Source: Sedimentisphaerales bacterium (lineage in GTDB: Bacteria; Planctomycetota; Phycisphaerae; Sedimentisphaerales; Anaerobacaceae). From it: DNA of 44,832 nucleotides. Where the stretch lies: the NCBI GenBank assembly GCA_028282745.1, contig JANQHJ010000073.1, positions 1 to 44,832 on the forward strand, read 5' to 3'. The position numbers and the translations under genes were made by a program. Below are positions 40,187 through 44,832 of the stretch, piece by piece (positions within the stretch are counted from its first letter, which is position 1; the number at the start of each line of letters is the position of its first letter). Below the pieces are notes generated by a model. The model searched no databases and had not been told where the DNA came from. It worked only from the letters and a program-made list of their open reading frames with translations.

Positions 40187-41074
40187 ATGTCAGTTCATAA
40201 TTACATTCGGCCTTCAAAGAACGACCATAAAACTATCGCGGTGTATTTAGAGACTGAATTTTTCAGCTATCTTGATAATTTAAATACTAATGAGTTTGAC
40301 AGTGACGATGAAAAAGAATTCATAAAAAGACTTATTAAGATAATTTCAAAATCTTTTGGCAGGTCACAGGAGGCAATAAGTACTAAACTTGACAAAGGGG
40401 ATCATGCAGTTATTTCACACGGAACTAAACGGATTAACAGATTTTTGAAGGATTTCTGTAGCAAGAAAATATCACCGCCTATTCAACTATTTTTTTATCA
40501 CATAAACTCTATAGGGGAGAAGAAACGGCCTCAATGCCACTTAGCCTGCTCTGAGGGAAAAATCATTCCAACCGTTAAGGGCTCAGAACGAATATATTCT
40601 TATAATATAAGTTCTTTTGAATATGCAAAAATAAGCTGCGAGCAAAATACAGCCGAAACAGATAAAGATTTTAAATCTTCTGAATATAGTGCTGCTAAAA
40701 ATATTAAAGATGCTACTAATAATGTATTGGCTCTATTAAAAAACCAGCAGGTTGCTGAAGCAAAAAAAATATTGAGTAGATTAGACCCACTTGATCCTAA
40801 AGTTATTTTTTATAAGCAATTGGCAAAGTTGATTTACAAACCAATTAGAAAATTTAGCAATAATGAGGCAAAAAAAATATGCAAGAATCTCGAAGTTTTA
40901 CTTAAAACTAAAGTGGGTTTTCTTGCTACTATTCTCTTATATGATATTTATGAAAAGTACAACCGAAGGCTGGGGCGTAAATTTGATATAGATTTACCAG
41001 ATAAGCCCTCTGTCGATGAAGTTAAACATTTACCAGAATATGATCTCGTAAATTTAATAATTACTTACAGATAA
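40187..41074 (+). CDS. Unknown protein, first gene of the plus-strand accessory group
   Basis: This 295-aa protein is soluble and of no family I recognise. Residues about 10-110 are helical with a conserved-looking LETEFFSYLDNLN and IIKIISKSFGRSQEAIS-like stretch. Residues 100-150 form a beta segment (IQLFFYHINSIGEKKRPQCHLACSEGKI). Residues 170-295 are lysine-rich helices resembling TPR-like packing (LLKNQQVAEAKKILSRLDPLDPK). GGAGAAGAG supports the start and the TTGACA promoter lies 47 bp upstream of the ATG. The coding sequence is clearly more AT-rich than the hydrolase cluster, consistent with horizontal acquisition. The next gene starts 24 bp downstream, so they form one unit. Confidence 0.6.
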   Translation: MSVHNYIRPSKNDHKTIAVYLETEFFSYLDNLNTNEFDSDDEKEFIKRLIKIISKSFGRSQEAISTKLDKGDHAVISHGTKRINRFLKDFCSKKISPPIQLFFYHINSIGEKKRPQCHLACSEGKIIPTVKGSERIYSYNISSFEYAKISCEQNTAETDKDFKSSEYSAAKNIKDATNNVLALLKNQQVAEAKKILSRLDPLDPKVIFYKQLAKLIYKPIRKFSNNEAKKICKNLEVLLKTKVGFLATILLYDIYEKYNRRLGRKFDIDLPDKPSVDEVKHLPEYDLVNLIITYR

Positions 41075-41097
41075 AATTATTAACTAGGAATACTTAT

Positions 41098-42396
41098 ATG
41101 AATCCGAAACTTTCAAGCAATGATAATGAGCAAAATCTCAGAATAATCAGATTTTTTTGTGGAAAGTTGGTTCAAGAAGATCTTGTTCACGAAATCAATG
41201 ATGAAAAAGAAAAAATAATGTCTAACATTAGCCAAAATATTCTAGACATAGAAGATGGATTCAAAAAGCGAGCAGATGATATTGGGGAAGCATATGCCAG
41301 TCGTACTTTAAATATTAAGAGATATATGGCTTTTTTCGGATTTATTACGTGTATTGGCTTGGGCTTTTTTATTTACACAACAAACAAAGATGAATTTACC
41401 AGTATCATGATTGGATTGCTTACAACTTCAATAATAGCAGAACTCTTTCTTTTTGCGAGGCTCAAGCAAGAAAAATCTAAGATGAAAGATGAAATCCGTT
41501 TAGCCAAAAATAAAGTACAGGATAAGATATATAATTTAAAAGATGAGCGAGAAAGAGAATTACATGAACTTTTAAAGATAATCAACAACTTAATATATGC
41601 TTGGGAAAATGCAAGAGCTACTAAGGAAGAAGTTTTTAAATATATTAATAATTTAATCGCAGGCGAATTGGGGCATAAAATCGGCGAGTTCTTAGACATT
41701 CAAGAGGCTGAAATACAAGACATACAATGTGCAGAGGTATGGACTCCGACTTTTATGCAATGTGATCAACTTCCTCATCCTGTTGAAATGGATTTCGAAC
41801 AGTCTAAGAAGGATATTTATTCGCTAAGATATGAAATCATAAAACCATTAAAAGATATATTTCCCAAAAATTTATCATGGGATTCGTTTAGCTATAGAAT
41901 CTTAAAAAAATTAAATTTAGCGGATAGCAACGACTTAAAACTTTCGGCATATAATGCTGTACATTATTACAGTAAAGAAAAAGCATATTTAGCAGGAAGT
42001 TATTTTTATCAGAAAATATTATGTACAGAGGATTTTGTATCTCAGTTTAGATGTTACGTTAATGTAATGTGTAACAGAGTAGCTTTTACGCAGGCAATTC
42101 AAATTCATTATGCTGATATTTCTGCAATAGGTATAGAAGCCTCATGTATCTCAGAAGTGTTATATGATTCTGCCGCAATTGATAAACATGTGCAAACTCT
42201 TTCACTGGAGCTAAGAAGCGGATCAACTTATAAAATGTCAGGTGATGCAGGGAGTAGTATTGGGAAATATGAGGACAATTTCACCTTTTATTCTGATTTA
42301 AAAAGTAAAGCAAATGAGACTTTCGAAACTCAGATAAAAAATGTACGTGCTTTTATTTTAGAAAACAAGGGGCGAAAAGAAGCAGAAATGAGTTAG
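41098..42396 (+). CDS. Two-TM coiled-coil protein with possible PH-like C-terminal domain
   Basis: This 432-aa membrane protein has a cytoplasmic helical N-terminus (1-75), two transmembrane helices (about 77-95 and 101-121), and a long charged coiled coil (about 122-170). The middle and C-terminal parts (about 235-415) are globular. Near the end, AFTQAIQIHYADISAIGIEAS followed by LSLELRSGSTYKMSGD has the strand spacing of bacterial PH-like domains, where an I/L-rich strand pair is followed by a polar G-S turn. This assignment is from pattern only. AGGAA precedes the ATG. It lies between an unknown protein and the GHKL ATPase, suggesting a membrane-tethered partner. I know no named system with this exact set. 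Confidence 0.6.
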   Translation: MNPKLSSNDNEQNLRIIRFFCGKLVQEDLVHEINDEKEKIMSNISQNILDIEDGFKKRADDIGEAYASRTLNIKRYMAFFGFITCIGLGFFIYTTNKDEFTSIMIGLLTTSIIAELFLFARLKQEKSKMKDEIRLAKNKVQDKIYNLKDERERELHELLKIINNLIYAWENARATKEEVFKYINNLIAGELGHKIGEFLDIQEAEIQDIQCAEVWTPTFMQCDQLPHPVEMDFEQSKKDIYSLRYEIIKPLKDIFPKNLSWDSFSYRILKKLNLADSNDLKLSAYNAVHYYSKEKAYLAGSYFYQKILCTEDFVSQFRCYVNVMCNRVAFTQAIQIHYADISAIGIEASCISEVLYDSAAIDKHVQTLSLELRSGSTYKMSGDAGSSIGKYEDNFTFYSDLKSKANETFETQIKNVRAFILENKGRKEAEMS

Positions 42397-42558
42397 GGAA
42401 CTTTTAAGAATGTATATAGACAACCAGGGATTAAGTAGATACACAACAAATATTTTTTGCTTGCGAATAGCTATGTCGTATTATATGATCATTTTTAATT
42501 GTTGATTCATTTAGGGCTTAATGTCCCATTTAATAATTCGGTTTATACTAGGAAATTT

Positions 42559-43836
42559 ATGGGAGTTTTTGCGCCAGAGAACGATAAGGCTCTTAGGGAG
42601 GGTATAAGGGGATTTTATTCCCAGTTGTTATCTGAATTGCCAATCAGGGAGCCTGTAATTATTAGATTGCCAATTAATGATTGGATTAGTGCAAATGCTT
42701 TGAATATGTTATTGACTTTTATTGAGGCATTATTCCTTCGTGATCAAGATGTTCGTGTGTTTGTTGAAATCATCGATAATGAATACGTCCAAGAATCACT
42801 TACTAAGCAAGGTATTGATTCTGAATTTTCAAAGAACTTAACAAATAAATTGATCTTCTATGAAGCAATGGAGCTTATAAAACTACTAAGGGAGCGGCAT
42901 GTAGTAGTAATTCCATCAAAAGAAAAACTTGCCGAAATAAAAAACAAACTCGGTGCTTATAAAAAGTCTCGTGTACACCTTTATTCCAGTCGAATGTTAT
43001 GCTTGAGTCCTTTAATTGAATCGGAGCAAGAACATTACGGATTAACTACTCGTGTTAAGACACTTACAAAAATTCTACGAACAAATCTTTATAACCGTCA
43101 CGGAAAAGATGATGTGGAAAAAGCTAGCGAATTAATTATGTATGAGCAAGTCAAAAATATTTATCAACATGGTGGGCTCCCCGATTCATATATTTCTCGA
43201 GCCCGTGGATTTGCTTGTGCTCAAATAAACCAAATTCCTATTATTACCTCGAAAAAATATTCCCAGTGGATTGTTGAATCAGCTCTTAAGCAAGTTAAAA
43301 AACCAATTCAAGGTAAAAAATGGAAGTGGCTCAGCATCACTGTTAATGACTTCGGAATTGGTCTTAGTAATAAAATCTCATCCTTTATCAAAAAGAAAAT
43401 CGTGCCTGGAGACACTGTTAAATTTGGTAATTATTGTTTGTCGACGAAAAATGCAGATGATCATGAAATGTTAATCAAAGTCGCAGTTATGACCAGCTTT
43501 ACCACACATATGCATTACTCAGCAAATGATACAATGTGGAATGCTGGAGACTACTCGTGTATGTTAGCTGAACGGGGCAAAGGACTAGTTTACTGCATGG
43601 GATTTATTGCTGGCAAATGTGGAAGAATGCGGCTTCGCTCAGGGAACGTTGAAGTTGATTTCTTTGCCAATCCAGATAATCTGTTGGCGCCTAATATATG
43701 GGAAGATCCAAATAAGGTAGTTGAGTATCTTGAGCACGGATCAGCCTTTGATATTGTACCTAATCCCTTGCATGTAGAACAATCGAGATTCCCTGGAACT
43801 CAACTTTTAATTGAAATCCCTGTTGAAGTATGGTGA
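42559..43836 (+). CDS. STAS-like / GHKL ATPase protein
   Basis: The 425-aa protein has an alpha/beta N-terminus (about 1-140; VIIRLPINDWISANALNMLLTFIEAL, VRVFVEI) that resembles STAS-like domains. A GHKL (HATPase) domain follows. The N box is E196, N200 and H204 in YEQVKNIYQHGG, the G1 box is D264-G266-G268 in NDFGIGLS, the G2 box is ERGKGL near 338-343, and the late GTQLLIEIP (about 413-421) closes the fold. This fold is shared by histidine kinases, Hsp90, MutL and anti-sigma kinases. With no HisKA or receiver domain, an anti-sigma-like or conformational ATPase is more likely. I start at the ATG 42559 with AGGA five bases upstream; a TTG at 42499 would add 20 residues but lacks a site. Confidence 0.7.
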   Translation: MGVFAPENDKALREGIRGFYSQLLSELPIREPVIIRLPINDWISANALNMLLTFIEALFLRDQDVRVFVEIIDNEYVQESLTKQGIDSEFSKNLTNKLIFYEAMELIKLLRERHVVVIPSKEKLAEIKNKLGAYKKSRVHLYSSRMLCLSPLIESEQEHYGLTTRVKTLTKILRTNLYNRHGKDDVEKASELIMYEQVKNIYQHGGLPDSYISRARGFACAQINQIPIITSKKYSQWIVESALKQVKKPIQGKKWKWLSITVNDFGIGLSNKISSFIKKKIVPGDTVKFGNYCLSTKNADDHEMLIKVAVMTSFTTHMHYSANDTMWNAGDYSCMLAERGKGLVYCMGFIAGKCGRMRLRSGNVEVDFFANPDNLLAPNIWEDPNKVVEYLEHGSAFDIVPNPLHVEQSRFPGTQLLIEIPVEVW

Positions 43837-43864
43837 TATTTGTATAGTAAGGATCCTAATTGTA

Positions 43865-44832
43865 ATGAATAGACCCGCTTGGAAATACTGTGCATGTTTT
43901 GAGCCAAGGAATATTTCTTTCGGTGAGGATAAAATCATCGAATCTGAGGTCATAAGTCATATTGTTGGTTTTTTAAACTCTTTAGCAAAACAAAATAGGC
44001 GGGGTAGTAATTCCAAAACAAAAGATATTTCCGATTATGGTTTTAGGGAGTCAGAATGTCTCGCTGCAATTAACATTGCAGGAATAAGAGATGTTCAGGC
44101 AACATATTTAGATAATCTAATACGAGTTATAGAATTATATCCATTTATGTTAATTAATTCTTCGATAGATATTGAGTCGTTAAAAAATCGTGAACTCCAC
44201 AAATATCTCTTAGCTAAAAATTATATTCTTCCAGTCTTAGGTTATATACCAACTGATGATCCATTTGTAACTCGAGTATATGATCAAGATTTCTATGGAT
44301 TAATAAGTGGAGAGGAATTGTCATTGAGTGTTAAGAGCTCACATTGGTTTGAAAATTTCCTCAGATTTGAAGATATGCAACATCGCTATCAAGGTATCGA
44401 GCGAGAGAATGAGAAACTCTTATATACACCCAAAATATACTGGTTGGGTGTCGATGATAATGCTTTGCAAGAAGCTCTTACTTTCCTTTACAATAATAGT
44501 ATTAATAAGTTCACATCAGAAGAAATAATTCAACAATTTAGCGTTGATAAGGATTTATTTGAGGCGTATGTAAAAAATTCCATGCTTTTTGCAAAAGGGA
44601 ATAAAAAGGGGGAAAAGCGTTGGAGATTACATAGAAGGCTTATTTTCCCAAGTTTGATGCAAGACATGGTAAACCGCTACGAGACAGCTCTTCTTGAGTG
44701 TGGAGCGATTGACACAACATATCATGGGGATATAAGTTCCAAAAATACTTACGAATATCATAGAATTGGTATGCTCTTTGATAACCCAGGGAAAGCTTCT
44801 TATGCTTTAAGCTTGCTTGCATATGTGAGACA
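43865..44832 (+). CDS. Unknown large protein, truncated by window end
   Basis: An open frame starts at the ATG at 43865 and stays open for 322 codons to the window edge. AAGGA lies 12-16 bases before it, 28 bp after the GHKL gene. The visible part begins WKYCACFEPRNISFGEDK and contains no motif I recognise. Predicted helices dominate from about 70, with a charged segment near 175-200 and a basic stretch GNKKGEKRWRLHRR near 245-258. It is probably the fourth gene of the plus-strand accessory group. The missing C-terminus may carry the identifying domain. Confidence 0.65.
   Translation, partial: MNRPAWKYCACFEPRNISFGEDKIIESEVISHIVGFLNSLAKQNRRGSNSKTKDISDYGFRESECLAAINIAGIRDVQATYLDNLIRVIELYPFMLINSSIDIESLKNRELHKYLLAKNYILPVLGYIPTDDPFVTRVYDQDFYGLISGEELSLSVKSSHWFENFLRFEDMQHRYQGIERENEKLLYTPKIYWLGVDDNALQEALTFLYNNSINKFTSEEIIQQFSVDKDLFEAYVKNSMLFAKGNKKGEKRWRLHRRLIFPSLMQDMVNRYETALLECGAIDTTYHGDISSKNTYEYHRIGMLFDNPGKASYALSLLAYVR

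Overview
This is chromosomal bacterial sequence. The gene content best fits a Planctomycetota lineage of the Phycisphaerae/Sedimentisphaerales type. That placement is an inference from the combination of a large secreted and cytoplasmic glycoside hydrolase cluster, GPH and SSS sugar symporters, a signal-peptide HEAT-repeat protein and long repeat-laden intergenic spaces. No 16S or ribosomal marker is present to confirm it.

Bases 1-8160 hold core genes: a structured non-coding leader (58-312), pgsA (phosphatidylglycerophosphate synthase), ribBA (bifunctional riboflavin enzyme), a convergent HEAT-repeat protein, a repeat-rich spacer (5090-5520), a minus-strand pair (pteridine-reductase-like SDR and PatB/MalY-like lyase), and a divergent Nudix hydrolase. 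A palindromic MITE-like unit lies at 2521-2669.

Bases 8770-28760 are a plus-strand galactoside utilisation cluster: Na+/solute symporter, diverged galactokinase, a secreted beta-helix lipoprotein, a GH50-like lipoprotein, a GPH-type symporter, a cytoplasmic GH42 beta-galactosidase, a GH112 galactosyl phosphorylase, and two tandem exported GH2 beta-galactosidases. The inferred flow is outer attack by lipoproteins and exported GH2 enzymes, uptake by the two symporters, and cytoplasmic cleavage by GH42 (free galactose, then the kinase) and GH112 (galactose 1-phosphate directly). A GT4-like glycosyltransferase, a small zinc-ribbon-like protein with a clear terminator, and a possible GAF protein follow.

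A tRNA-Phe(GAA) gene at 31457-31529 is the left boundary of an integrated element that runs off the window end. Directly beside it is a tyrosine integrase, then an excisionase-like protein. Upstream in the same minus-strand run lies a compact ubiquitin-like conjugation module: a 73-aa ubiquitin-like protein ending in RGW, an E2 of the bacterial family-E kind, and a JAB(JAMM)-E1 fusion. It is embedded among two small membrane proteins, a HerA/VirD4-like ATPase with a nuclease-like C-terminus, a zinc protein with eight ordered Cys/His ligands (candidate RING-like E3), an unknown protein and a sigma-region-4-like regulator. This 33-39.5 kb operon is the most interesting part of the window.

Divergent from it, a plus-strand group starts from a good sigma-70 promoter at 40113. 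It encodes an unknown 295-aa protein, a two-TM coiled-coil protein with a possible PH-like domain, a GHKL ATPase with a STAS-like N-terminus, and a large unknown protein cut by the window edge. This group looks like a second accessory system, possibly defence or signalling, that I cannot match to a named family.
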